Of a stretch of DNA of 64,000 nt, positions 11,601 to 20,862 are shown one piece after another. Below the pieces are notes generated by a model, which worked only from the letters and a program-made list of their open reading frames with translations, was not told where the DNA came from and did no database searches. Every line of letters starts with the position of its first letter. The first letter of the stretch is position 1. The stretch spans positions 81,355,420 through 81,419,419 of the forward strand of contig CM039463.1 in NCBI GenBank assembly GCA_022414725.1, read 5' to 3'. A program made the position numbers and the translations under genes. The DNA comes from Microglena sp. YARC. Taxonomy: Eukaryota; Chlorophyta; Chlorophyceae; Chlamydomonadales; Chlamydomonadaceae.

Positions 11601-14600
11601 TATGGGTCTCCTGTGTCTGTAACGTTATCCTTGTCTCCGTGTATAGATTGGTGCGTCTGTTCCGCTGCTTTAATCTACTGTCCACTCTACCGGAGTGATT
11701 TCAAGCTGATAATGAGTGAATGTTCCATTTTCACAAGCAAGACTTGCAGCAGGCAAATGTGTCGTTTTTGCCAAACAAAAAACAGTGGCGCCATGTGCAT
11801 GTAGGAACATCAATTCCCCAACCACCAACCGCCCACATAGAGACACCCACAACCCCCGCTCCCACCTCCTGTACCTACCTCCAGCCAGTCTCTCCTCTTT
11901 AACCCCCACACTCACCTTACACATGCACATCACACATGCAGGCAGAGGCTCCATATTGGCGGTTAGATGACGGTTGTGACAGTTTGTGTGAGGCATCCAA
12001 GGCAGGAAATCTCACTCAAACCCTTTCACTCTTGGAGAGGGGCGCCCCAACTAACTGGTCTGATGAAATTGGAAATAATGAGGTAATTCTGCATCCCTCT
12101 AATTGTTATATTGATTTTGAGTAGGATCTCTATCGTGCACCACTCTTATAAAGTAAGCAACAAGCACATGATCAGGTAATCAGGGCCTATCTGAATAATG
12201 ATGAGGCAACTCTGCTTCCCTCCAATTGTTGTATTGGTTCTGAGTAGGATCTAGGTCGTGCGCCACTCTCGTGAAGCAGGCAACAAACTCATGGTCAGGT
12301 AGTCTGGGCCTATCTAAGTGAATGTTCCATTTCCACAAGCAAGACTCGCAGCAGGCAAATGTGCCGTCTTTGCCAAACAAAAAAACAGTGGCGCCATGTG
12401 TGTGTAGGAACGTAAATATAAAGCGTACATAGGGCTGTCAATGCCATCCTGGTTCCAAGAGTATTGTGCGATTTATCATACAATACATTGATAGATTGGA
12501 CGATATTGCACAATACTACAATATACCATACTACAGTACACAGTATATATTTTACAGTACATATCACATATGCTATATATCCACGACATCGTACTTCCTA
12601 TATATATACAGGGTAATCTGTACATAGAGTAACAATAAAAATTGTATACTATGGTCGGGCTATAGTGTACTATTTATAAATAGGGTTAGGCCGGGGGGGT
12701 ATAGTGGTTTCGTACTATTAGCGCTACTAGCGCTTACTAGCGCTAAAATAAATCCTGGAAATTTAGCGCTAGGTGAAGTTGAAGAGAGGAGAAATGGAAC
12801 GTCGTCGTGGCTGGTCAGCGTGGCTGGAAACGCAACGCGACAGTAACACAGCATGAGGATACGAGCACAATGTCATCCCCCAGGCTCAGCCTGGCTGGCA
12901 GGAACAGTGCGCCGACAATGCGCCGAAATTGACACGTGGCAGTACAGGTGATCTCCTGTCCTCTACGAGTGTCGTAGTATAAGCCCCTGAATGAATCGTT
13001 CATTATTTTTTGCATTGCGTCGCTCAGTGATTATCATTCACGAATGGCAACCGCAACCGTTTGCGGTCGGCCCAAGTATTGGTTCGTGAAAAACGGCAAA
13101 CAGACGTTCATGAGTGCGCAGCTGACGTCTAACCCTACGCAAGCGTGTGAAGTTGAACGGCGACGAGAAGATCCTCTTACGAGCAAAGGACCTTCCTGAT
13201 GGGGACTTAATTTTTCAGTAGACCCTGTCGCTCCCGAAGATGAGGACTCTGAGGACATAGAGGTATTTGAGGAGGAGGAGGACGAAGAGGAGGAGGAGTG
13301 GTAGGAATGGATTGCACTACTCGTTGTAGCTTCTAGACAGCTCCTTTCCCCCACCATTGCCAGCTAGCGTAGTAGTGTGTCTTAAGGCTGACATCAATAC
13401 ATGAATGCATGATGGAGCTAGTAGGAAGCTACCCTACGTAGCAAAACAAATAAACAATGGTCAAGAGTTTGGAAAGAGCCATCCAGGATTTTGCCATATT
13501 CTGTTATATTATTATGTACTTGTATAATTATTCTCCTCCAATGTATAGCTTTGATATGATAATACAGCTGTCTCCGTTTGCTTCTGCCGTAATGAGGTAC
13601 TTCATCATGAACTCATGATGGGCAGATCATACACAATTGCCAAAAAGGTTAGCATGATGCATGGCAACACTCTCCTTGACACATGGCACTTTTTCTGGGT
13701 TATTTTGGCTAAGTTTGGCTAGGTTTGGCTAAATTAGTTGTGCAATATTAGTGCTAACTTAGCTAATAGCCCTATTAGGGCTAATTTTGCCCACCGGTAG
13801 CCCTATAGGCTGAAGCCTATTTATACATACTAGATTACATTTATAATACAGTATACATGTAAACTGTATATAGGTAACATGTATATATCGACAACTACTG
13901 TAACCTCGTGTATGCATACAATAATTAATAAACCAACAAAACATGAAAGCACACACTTATTTGTTCTGCAAATGATAACATTACCGCTTGCAAACAAGCT
14001 GATAACTTTACACTTCCATTGTTTCTACTCTGCTGCAGACACCCCTGCATTTTGCTGTAGGAGAGGGTCACCTTGACTGCGTAAATGCTTTGGTGACAGC
14101 CAGAGCCAACGTGGATGCTAAGGACAATGTAAGAATGCATATGATTTTGTGTTATGTTATTGCACTGCATTCCACAATGAGTTTATGCATGCTAATGTGA
14201 AGTGTGCATTTGTATTCATGCCATTAAATTATATTAATAACATTGTACAGTAGCTCAAGTCCTCCATCGCATGCTTTAGGTTTACACACACACCTACACA
14301 AATCACGTACGCATACACACCGCCACTCACATAAATACACCCATCATCTTCTTGATACCATATATATCATACATGGAACTTTATTCCTACATCATACGCT
14401 GTAGGTGCATGATTCGCCGGGGACTGGTTCACCACAATTGGTAGTTTCAATTAGCCCCTCCTGATCATCTATACATGTTATTGATATTAAGAGGTTGGGC
14501 AAGTCACTCTAGCCTAGTTGGCCATCCCCGGACTGAACCATATATACTGATGTGGACATCAAGCGCTTCAAACCACAACCTCATATTGCATCACATTCAC

Positions 14601-17600
14601 TCAGATTGATTGCTTAGTCCTCACTGATTTTCGTCCTGGCAATGTCGCAGTGCTCCAACAATTGTTAATGAATCACACTACTTGCACTGTCTTGCCCTGC
14701 GTCCCGTCTTGGTCAGGGAGCTACCTAGAAGCTGCAGTGTGTAACCAAAGAGAAAGGCGTTGTGCTAACGAGTGTCGTCGCACCACCTTCAATGATTGTG
14801 TGCATGTTGGTTTGAAGTGTAGTAATAAGCACATGCATATGATTTGAATATGAAATCTGACTTGATTGTGTTCATGTTGGTGTGGAGTGTAATATTGTGC
14901 ACATGCGTATGATTTCAATATTGAATCTGAAAGATGGAATTAAGTCACCTCCTGTTCAGAGACAATTTACAGGTGTTGTGGTATCTTGGTTGATGGCAGA
15001 CTGGATGTTGAGGATGAGATGCTTTGTATAATATAATGCCTTTTATATTATAAAGATAGGAAAATTCTCTTTAACAACTTGAAATCAGACTAGAAATAGC
15101 GTTTAATATTTATAATTCTAGGATGATAATGAAACCTGTGACCATCCAAGTTTGGGAGTATTTGTCAACTGTAACAAGGAAATTTGATAAAAAGCGAAAC
15201 AATGTTTTTTCTAAATTGCACTTGATCACACTCACACATACACCCACAGCCACACACACGGTCACACTCATACGCACACACTTCACACACATGTGACTGC
15301 TTGCTGTTTGCGCAATATGTCAATATCTGATCTCTTACATTGTTTCTATCTTGAAGGATGGGATGACGCCCCTGCATTGGGCTGCTCGAGAGGGCCACCT
15401 TGACTGCCTCAATGCTTTGGTGGAAGCTGGAGCCATAGTGGATGCTGAGGACGAAGTAAGAATGCTTGTCTTTGCAGCATATGCCAAATGAATAAATAAT
15501 TGTATGTACGCATGCATGCTGGTGTGAAATGTGCATTTGTATTCATGCAGACATCAAGCGCTGCAAATCACAATCAACTTCATATTGCGCCACATTCACA
15601 ATTATTGATTGGTTTATTTACACACCCTGATTTCATTCCTGCCAATTTTGCAGTGCTCAAACAATCGTATATCAATGAGATTGCTTAGTTGTGTCTAGCC
15701 CTACGACTTGTCTTGGTCAGGGAGCTTCCTAGAAGCTGCAGCGTGTAACCGAAAAGAAGGGCACTGTGCTAAAGAGTGCCATTTCACCACCTTCTGACTT
15801 GATTGTGTGCATGTTGGTGTGGAGTGTAATACTGTGCACATGCATATGATTTGAATGTTGAATCTGGCAGAAGGAATTGTGTCGCCCCCATTTCCGAGAG
15901 AATTTGCAGGTGTTGTGTTATCTTGGGTGATGGCAGACGGAATGTTGAGGAAGAGATGCATTATATAATATAATGCCCTTTTTATAATATAAGATAGGAA
16001 AGTGCTGGGAAAATGCTCTACATTTAGCAACTTGTCATCAAACTAGAAGAATGGTTAATAATTATAATACGCGGATGATAATGAAACCTGTACACATTCA
16101 AGTTCGGAAGTATTTGTCAACGTTAACAAGGAAATTTGATAAGAAACGGAAAGTTGTGTTTTATAAAGAGCACCTTAGCACACATACATACACACACTGT
16201 CACACACTAAAAAAATCAAACGCACACACATGCACACACATACAAATTCTTGCCTTTTGCAAAACATCTTATCACTTGACTCTTACATTGTTTCTACCTT
16301 GAAGGAATATATGACGCCCCTGTATTGTGCTGCAAAAGTAGGCCACCTTGACTGCCTAAATGCTTTGGTGGAAGCTGGAGCCACCGTGGATACTTTGGAC
16401 AATGTAAGAATGAATATTGTTAGATGATATGCCAATGGTACATTATTGTATGTACATATGCATGCAAGTGTGCAATGTGCATTTGTATTCCTGCGGACAT
16501 CAAGCACTACAAACGACAATCAACCTCATTTTGCACTACATTCACAATTATTGATGGGTTGATTATCACACCCTGATTTCAATTCTGGCAATTCCTCAGT
16601 GCCCCAACAATTGTCAATGATTGTTACTGCTTGGTTGTGTCTTGCCTTGCGTCTTGTCTTGGTCAGGGAGCTACCTAGTCGCTGCAACGTGTAACCGAAG
16701 AGAAAGGCACTGTGCTAAAGGGTGTCATTGCAGCACCTTCTGACTTGAATTGACTGCAATACTGTGCACATTTGTATAATGTGAATATTGAATCTGACTT
16801 GATTGTGCACACGTTGGTGTGGAGTGTTATACTGTGCACATGCAAATGAATTGAATCTTGGATCTGACTGGTGGAATTAAGTAAACTTCTGTTCCTAGAC
16901 AATTTACAGGTGTTGTATTATCTTGGGTGATGGTAGACGGGATGTCGAGGATAAGATGCATCATATAATATATTGCCTTTTATTGTATAAATATAGAAAA
17001 TGCTATTTATTTAACAACTTATAATCAGACTAGGAATAGTGTTTAATAGTTTTAATTCTAGGATGATAATGGAACATGTAATCATCCAAGTTTGGGAGTA
17101 TTTGTCAACTGTAACAAGGAAATTTGATAAAAAGCGAAACAATGTTTTTTCTAAATTGCACTTGATCACACTCACACATACACCCACAGCCACACACACG
17201 GTCACACTCATATGCACACACTTCACACACATGTGGCTGCTTGCTGTTTGCGCAATATGTCAATATCTGATCTCTTAACTCTTACATTGTTTCTACATCA
17301 AAGGATGGGATGACGCCCCTGCATTGGGCTGCTCAAGAGGGACACCTTGACTGCCTCAATGCTTTAATGGAAGATGGAGCCGACGTTGATCATGCTGCGG
17401 ATGTAAGTATGAATAATGCTTGGTTGTTTCTTGCCCTGCATCTTTTCTTATCTTGGTCGCGTCTTGTCTTGGTTGGCGTTGTAGTCAGCGTTGGGCTGGG
17501 GTTGGGGTTTATGGGTGGGCGTTGCGGCAAGGGCTGAGGTTGATTTTTTTGGATAGGGTTGGGGTTTGGTTTTGCGGTTTGGGTTGGGTTTGCGGGTGGG

Positions 17601-20600
17601 GGTTGCTGGTGCAGGTCAAGCAGGGAGGCAAGGTTATCAGTGTTACGAGCAACTGGCTGGCTGGCAGGCTGGCAGTGGTGCTGGCAATCTGGTGCTCCCC
17701 AGTAAGGAGGCAAGGTTATCAGCGTGACGAAAAATCGGCTGGCTGGCTGGCTGGCTGGCAGTAGTGCTGGCAAGGCTGCTGGTGTTGTATTTGGTGCTCC
17801 CCAGTAAGGAGGCAAGGTTATCAGGGTGAGAAGCAATCGGCTGGCTGGCAGGCTGGCAGTAGTGCTGGCAAGGCTGCTGGTGTTGTATCTGATGCGTCTC
17901 CCGCAAGGAGGCAAGGTTCCAGCCATATGCAGACTGATTTATTGTCTGTCATTTAGGCTTGGGTGCTGGGGTGTGTGCAGTTGAGGGTATTGTGGAGTTG
18001 GTTTGGGGGGCTCAAGGGCGTTGGGGTGCTGGTTGTTGTGTGTTAGGCTCAGGTGGTATGAGGAATTGGTGTGGTTGGTTGTTCTGCACATGATAACACT
18101 CACCACTTGCACCATATCTGATCACTCTACACATTCATTGTGTCTACTTTGCAGTTTGATAATACACCCCTGAACCTAGCTGCTAAAGCGGGCCACCTTG
18201 GCTGCCTTCTCGCATTGGTGAAAGCAGGAGCAAGTGTAGATGCTAAGGACGAGGTAAGAAAGTACTGTTTATATTGTGGGATGCGTGTAGCAGCTTCTAG
18301 GCAGCACCTCTGGCTGCCTGGGTACTCCGCCAATTTGATTGTTGACTAGTGCAATTAGAAGCTGGTGCAATCAGGTGCTCGGCAATGCTGAAATATTTGG
18401 GCTGAGCCCAACATCTGGCTAAGAGAGCTGCCTAGCAGCTGCAGTGTGTAAGAGGAAACACTGTACACAAGAGTGTCGTTGCCATGCACCACTTTCAGAC
18501 ATTATTGTGTGCATGTTGGTATGAAGTGTAATGTTGTGTTATATAATTTATATCATTTGGATATTGAATCTGGCTGATGTAATTGAGTCACCTCTTGTTC
18601 TGGTAATTTTCAGTTATTGTGCCACCTTGATTGATGGCAGTCGAGCTGTATAGGATGAGATACATTATATAATTCCGAGACAATCTGCAGGTGTTGTGTT
18701 ATCTTGGTGGATGGCAGACGAGCTGTTTAGGATGAGATGCATTTTATAATGGAATGCCCTTAATATTCTGAAGATAGTACAATTATTTGTGATACATTGA
18801 GCCACATTGGGGATTACATTTTGAAGTAGTGTTTAACAGTTATAATGTGATGATGACAATAAATCCGGAATCATTCAAGGCGGGTAGTATTTGACAACTT
18901 TCACAAAGAAAATGATTAAAAACGAGATATTTTCTTCGTAATAGCACTCAATCACTCATGCACACACATGCAGCCACATACACAGACACATACCCAAACA
19001 TGCGAATACTTGCCGTTTGCACAACATTTGATCACTTGACTCTTCTATTGTTTCTACCTTGAATGGTGGGATGACGGCCATCCATTTGGCTGCTGATGAG
19101 GGTCATCTTGACTGACTAAATGCTCTGGTGGAAGCCTGAGCCAAGTTGGATACTAAGGACAATGTAAGAATGAATATCATTGCAGCACATTTCAAATTAT
19201 TGTATGTACACATACATTCAGGTTTGAAATGTGCATTTGTATTCATGCATACATGAAGAGCTTCAAACCCAAATCAACCTCATTTCGCACCACATTCACA
19301 ATGCTTGATTGATTTCACACCCTGATTTCATTCCTATCTATTTTGCAGAATTTGATAAATTGTTAATCAATGAGACTGCTTCGTCATGTTTTTCCCTGTG
19401 TCTTGTCTTTGTTGCGTCTGGCCTTTTTTGGCAATGGAGTTGGTGGGGGTAGGGCTGGGGGTTGACTTTGCGTGTAAGGTTGGGGTTGGGGTTTGCTGGT
19501 GGGGTTTGCTGGTAGGGCTGGGGCTCAGGTGAGTTGGTTGTTCGGTGTTAGGCGCTGGCCACTTGCACAATGTCTAATTGCTAAACTCTTGCACTGTTCC
19601 TCCCTTGCAGGGCGAGAGAACACCCCTGCATGCGGCTGCAGTGAAGGGTGGCCTTAGATGTATCAAGGCTTTGTTGAAGGCCGGAGCGAGTAAGGATGCA
19701 ATGGACAAAGTAAGAATGTGCATCGTTACACCACTACTGTGGCTTGGGAGTGTTTGTTGTTGGGTGTTAGGCGCTGGTGGTATGGGTATGTGGATTTGGT
19801 GTGGTTAGTTGTTCTTTGTTAGTCGCACGTGAGAATATCACTGCTTGCACAACACCTGATAAATTGACACATCCAATGTATCTACTTAGCAGGACGGTGA
19901 TATACCCCTGCACCAAGCTGCCATTACTATGTTCTTCTATATTCACACATACACGATCATCCATGCACGATCATCATGCATGTTGCACCACTTAGTCAAC
20001 AACTGATTTGCAAGTGCACCCTGATTTCAGCTTTGCCAATATGTTAGTGCGGAGAGAGGTGGCAGATTGTTTGCGGGCCGTGCAAGGATACATGTAGGTT
20101 TATAGTGTCAGGTTAGGGTTTGTTGTGTTGAGATGGGTTGTGTTATTGTGTTGCGTTGGGTTGAGGGTTGGTACCTTGGTGGTTTCATATCATAGTGTGG
20201 CGAGTTGGTGAGGCATTGGGTATGTTTGTTGGTTTGTGTGTGGCTATGATATTCTTGTGTACATTTGTGATATTCATAGTCATGTGGTTCAGAGCTTTAC
20301 ACATTGACATACATATGTGCACTAATTGTCATAGAAACAATATCCCCAACACTGATTTTATTTTCAGCTACGAGGAGCAGCAGCTTATATGAAGCTCCCT
20401 TGACTGGCTATCCTGCTGAGCCTAGCGTAACCTAGTGCATCTTGAAGCTGGCACAATCAGCTGTCCAGAACTGCTGAATTATTTGGGCGCAGCACAGTGG
20501 CTGGCTCATGAAGCTGCCTAGAAGCTGCGCAAAAAAGGCGGGGGGAAAACTTATCCCCAAGACTTGTCATCACCACTGCTGACCTTCATTGCTACATATG

Positions 20601-20700
20601 CCTTGCCACAATGTAGGATGGCCGTACCCCCCTGGATGTGGCAGTGGCTTCGGTGCATGGGAGAAAAGGAAAACAGATCCGAGCCTATCTTTCCCCTTGA
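2414..20700 (+). CDS. Ankyrin-repeat protein gene A (multi-exon span)
   Basis: The full span runs from the start codon at 2414 to the stop codon at 20698-20700. The protein would have an N-terminal segment beginning MDLWKF, a long glutamate/glutamine-rich coiled coil, a capping helix segment, then single ankyrin repeats each carried by its own exon, and a short final repeat ([10 protein letters not shown]...). Ankyrin repeats bind other proteins; no catalytic domain is visible, so a scaffold role is inferred. Using only intact exons the product is about 536 residues. All exons from the third onward are phase 0-0, so any can be skipped in frame. A 6.9-kb copia element and a 1.1-kb hAT-type element sit in its introns. 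Two exons are dead copies (19065, 19893). The start was chosen because exon 1 and its 5' flank align with gene B at 24910. Transcription of the whole span is unproven. Confidence 0.7.
2631..3753 (+). other. Gene A intron 1
   Basis: This is a GT-AG intron (GTAGGA ... CTTGACAG). It contains the motif AAGTCCCTTCAGCCTA near 2795, which recurs at 51765 and in diverged form at 14500, and a 24-nt C run at 3517-3540. No other gene is visible in it. Confidence 0.55.
3754..4181 (+). CDS. Gene A exon 2: coiled-coil exon
   Basis: This 428-nt exon completes the split codon of exon 1 (G|CG) and stays open to ...AACTCCTCAGAG. It encodes about 140 residues rich in E, Q, K and A, with repeated blocks of the form [22 protein letters not shown] and [12 protein letters not shown], which read as internally duplicated coiled-coil segments of roughly 22-24 residues. 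The donor is GCAAGT rather than GT. Gene B has the same donor and following intron but lacks this exon. Confidence 0.65.
4182..4442 (+). other. Gene A intron 2 (GC-AG type)
   Basis: The intron starts GCAAGTAGCACTCCATCC and ends ACACATGTAG. The paralogous intron in gene B (25090-25439) starts with the same 18 bases. GCAAGT is the usual context of non-canonical GC donors, so this looks like a real conserved GC-AG intron. Confidence 0.6.
4443..4598 (+). CDS. Gene A exon 3: ankyrin capping exon
   Basis: This 156-nt phase 0-0 exon encodes [20 protein letters not shown] followed by [19 protein letters not shown], which reads as the N-terminal capping helices of an ankyrin array (LLEASKAG...LSLLERGAP). 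It is bounded by TGTAG and GTAACT. Paralogous copies lie at 11942 in gene A and 25440 in gene B. The C-terminal tail ([13 protein letters not shown]) is variable between copies. Confidence 0.65.
4599..4823 (+). repeat. Tandem copies of exon 3 tail plus donor
   Basis: After the exon 3 donor (GAG|GTAACTCTGCTTCC) the segment GGGCCTNTNTGA...GATGAG|GTAATTC recurs at about 4689-4716, and a third partial copy (GGGCCTATATGAG) ends at 4823. Each copy repeats the exon tail, the donor and about 100 bp of intron. The copia element inserted in the third copy. The same layout follows the second capping exon at 12083. Confidence 0.6.
4819..4823. repeat. Copia 5' target-site duplication ATGAG
   Basis: ATGAG precedes the 5' LTR and is repeated directly after the 3' LTR at 11712-11716. 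A 5-bp duplication is usual for Ty1/copia integration. Confidence 0.9.
4824..5147 (+). repeat. Copia 5' LTR
   Basis: It begins TATCAGC and ends GCTGATA, a 7-bp terminal inverted repeat; the usual LTR ends TG...CA are absent. It contains a short inverted repeat GACTGAGTCATCTTGAGATG. I find no difference from the 3' LTR. Confidence 0.92.
5148..5246 (+). promoter_or_regulatory. Copia leader and presumed primer-binding region
   Basis: The leader starts GGTTACTGGGCTCC directly after the LTR. The usual primer-binding string complementary to the 3' end of initiator tRNA (TGGTATCAGAGC type) is not seen. A different tRNA, or an internal tRNA fragment, may prime this element. Confidence 0.4.
5247..7297 (+). 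CDS. gag: Copia gag region, split over three frames
   Basis: Coding capacity runs through three overlapping frames: 5247-6164 (305 codons, proline-rich, acidic stretch near its middle), 6097-6669 (190 codons) and a third frame carrying the recognisable gag part from about 6585 to 7297. The last part contains the typical copia gag helical region (VYQDFATP...[15 protein letters not shown]...[11 protein letters not shown]) and a zinc-knuckle-like cluster ([18 protein letters not shown]). Each change is to the +1 frame. Either the gag is mutated or the first frame is a separate upstream protein. The region ends at TAG 7295-7297, with pol continuing in the same frame. Confidence 0.65.
7298..8373 (+). 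CDS. pol: Copia pol part 1: protease and integrase
   Basis: In frame with the last gag segment after the TAG codon, this part holds the aspartic protease active site [11 protein letters not shown] (about 7371-7403). It continues into the integrase zinc finger (WHRRLGHPG...[13 protein letters not shown] pattern) and core ([28 protein letters not shown]), giving the D, D and E catalytic residues. RSDRAKEF replaces the commoner RSDNGGEF. The frame is lost at about 8373, where a single base appears to be missing. Confidence 0.85.
8374..8802 (+). CDS. pol: Copia pol part 2: integrase C-terminal part
   Basis: This continues the integrase in a different frame ([20 protein letters not shown]...[16 protein letters not shown]...FGCPCYV), the standard copia integrase tail. 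It ends at TGA 8800-8802 after a second frame change near 8795, next to an AAAGGGG run that is a plausible indel site. Confidence 0.8.
   Translation, partial: VARSIHLESKLTKSFWPYAFLAACYLRNRLPNQGDKTPYELFFGVLPDVSLLRVFGCPCYVTLVNGKKRNKLDERALSGRLVGYSLVSKGYFVWVPKLRQVVESRDVLFYEQFSYNCIPGLFPYDGSQYFSRTPAAIIGKGA
8803..11008 (+). CDS. pol: Copia pol part 3: reverse transcriptase and RNase H
   Basis: After a hydrophilic linker, the reverse transcriptase starts near 9430 ([19 protein letters not shown]) and holds the signature [31 protein letters not shown] and the catalytic YVDD ([10 protein letters not shown]). RNase H follows with [34 protein letters not shown] and [11 protein letters not shown]. The frame is open throughout to TAA at 11006-11008. 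Of all parts this is the best preserved. Confidence 0.9.
11009..11387 (+). promoter_or_regulatory. Copia 3' untranslated region and polypurine tract
   Basis: The purine-rich CATAGGTGGAG directly precedes the 3' LTR (11377-11387) and serves as the likely polypurine primer. The same string with its upstream context (GTCACC...GTGCCATAGGTGGAGTA) also occurs about 35 bp upstream, a tandem duplication of the tract. A T run lies at 11284-11307, and ATTTTTGGTTACATGTATTC is duplicated near 11012-11055. Confidence 0.6.
11388..11711 (+). repeat. Copia 3' LTR
   Basis: TATCAGC...GCTGATA, 324 bp, matching the 5' LTR over its whole length by eye. It is followed by the target duplication ATGAG at 11712-11716. 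Confidence 0.92.
11942..12082 (+). CDS. Gene A exon 3': second capping exon
   Basis: This 141-nt phase 0-0 exon (GCAG|GCAGAGGCT ... AATGAG|GTAATT) encodes [20 protein letters not shown] then [17 protein letters not shown]. It duplicates the capping exon at 4443 together with its flanks (11717-11810 resembles 12308-12420). Either both are used or they are alternatives; phase allows both. Confidence 0.6.
12083..12420 (+). repeat. Tandem copies of the capping-exon tail and donor
   Basis: The segment GGGCCTATCTGAATAATGATGAG with a donor-like GCAACTC follows at about 12186-12220, and GGGCCTATCTAAGTGAATG at 12307. The latter, with downstream TTCCATTTCCACAAGCAAGAC, is a paralogue of the empty copia target and of 25680-25710. 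Confidence 0.55.
12681..13819 (-). mobile_element. hAT-type element, copy 1 (non-autonomous)
   Basis: This 1139-bp element starts TAGGGTTAGGC and ends AGCCTA, flanked by TTTATAAA (12673-12680) and TTTATACA (13820-13827), an 8-bp duplication with one mismatch. Its ends and interior match copy 3 in inverted orientation. On the + strand it keeps decayed pieces of the copy 2 protein (MERRRGW...[11 protein letters not shown] near 12794; MATATV...KNGKQTFMS near 13043) broken by stops. The subterminal regions are full of TTAGC and GCTAA motifs. Confidence 0.75.
14039..14128 (+). CDS. Gene A ankyrin exon, alpha type, shortened
   Basis: The acceptor CTGCTGCAG leads directly into ACACCCCTGCAT, so the exon lacks the usual first three codons and is 90 nt. 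It encodes [20 protein letters not shown] ending [14 protein letters not shown]. Phase 0-0 is kept. Confidence 0.6.
15357..15455 (+). CDS. Gene A ankyrin exon, alpha type
   Basis: Exactly 99 nt and phase 0-0: [20 protein letters not shown] followed by [19 protein letters not shown]. All consensus ankyrin positions (TPLH, AA, GH, L, A, GA) are present. The acceptor is TTGAAG. Confidence 0.75.
16305..16403 (+). CDS. Gene A ankyrin exon, alpha type
   Basis: 99 nt, phase 0-0. It starts [20 protein letters not shown] and ends [14 protein letters not shown]. The first helix is slightly off consensus (YCAAKV). Confidence 0.7.
17304..17402 (+). CDS. Gene A ankyrin exon, alpha type
   Basis: 99 nt, phase 0-0. 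It starts [20 protein letters not shown] and ends [14 protein letters not shown]. The acceptor is reduced to ATCAAAG. The upstream 250 bp nearly repeat those upstream of the exon at 15357, showing tandem duplication of exon plus intron. Confidence 0.7.
17440..17930 (+). repeat. Intronic GT-rich and GGCTGGCTGG minisatellite
   Basis: A G/T-rich stretch (17440-17610) is followed by about three units of roughly 95-115 bp built from GGAGGCAAGGTTATCAG and GGCTGGCTGGCAGGCTGGCAG with GTGCTGGCAAGGCTGCTGG. It lies between ankyrin exons and encodes nothing recognisable. Confidence 0.6.
18155..18253 (+). CDS. Gene A ankyrin exon, beta type
   Basis: 99 nt, phase 0-0. It starts [20 protein letters not shown] and ends [22 protein letters not shown]. 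The beta type is marked by [14 protein letters not shown] and by the following intron start GTAAGAAAGNACTGTTTATATTG. Confidence 0.7.
19065..19163 (+). pseudogene. Dead ankyrin exon, alpha type
   Basis: The 99-nt length and the donor GTAAGA remain, but there are two in-frame stops (GAC TGA CTA and GCC TGA GCC) and the acceptor AAG has become AATG. The segment must be skipped; skipping does not change the frame. Confidence 0.75.
19611..19709 (+). CDS. Gene A ankyrin exon, divergent type
   Basis: 99 nt, phase 0-0. It starts [20 protein letters not shown] and ends [14 protein letters not shown], with a strong CCCTTGCAG acceptor. It differs from both alpha and beta types and has no close copy elsewhere in the window. 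Confidence 0.7.
19893..19922 (+). pseudogene. Truncated ankyrin exon, beta type
   Basis: The acceptor CTTAGCAG and [10 protein letters not shown] remain, after which the homology stops abruptly and unrelated sequence follows. No donor is present in register. Confidence 0.65.
20617..20700 (+). CDS. Gene A terminal exon
   Basis: This 84-nt exon follows ATGTAG and encodes [20 protein letters not shown] then IRAYLSP and TGA. It is the C-terminal half-repeat of the ankyrin array. Its paralogue at 46498 ends gene B in the same way, which fixes the 3' ends of both genes. Confidence 0.72.
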   Translation, partial: DGRTPLDVAVASVHGRKGKQIRAYLSP

Positions 20701-20862
20701 ATCAAACAATACAGCGATTGTATACAGCAGCAGGATGAGGAGTGGAAGCCACGCGAGCAGCCAGAGTCAAGTTAGCTTTGTTTTGTTTTTCTTACTTATA
20801 AGGTCTATCAGCCTCCAACCTGCTCACCATCTTTGGGCTGAGTAAACATGGATAGCATAAAC
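20701..20862 (+). promoter_or_regulatory. Gene A 3' untranslated region
   Basis: It shares with the gene B 3' flank the block GTCTATCAG...GCTCAC...GGGCTGAGTAAACATG (about 20802-20851). AGTAAACATG may be part of the cleavage signal; no AATAAA is present. A third copy of the block lies at 50377. Confidence 0.45.

Larger units (their letters stand above)
4824..11711 (+). mobile_element. Ty1/copia LTR retrotransposon, full length
   Basis: This is a 6888-bp element with two 324-bp LTRs that I find identical by eye, flanked by the 5-bp duplication ATGAG. The internal order is gag, protease, integrase, reverse transcriptase, RNase H, which defines the copia superfamily (integrase before RT). The coding region is interrupted by an in-frame TAG between gag and protease and by frame changes inside gag and pol. 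An uninterrupted relative of the target sequence lies at 12287-12380. Identical LTRs mean the insertion is recent. Confidence 0.93.
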
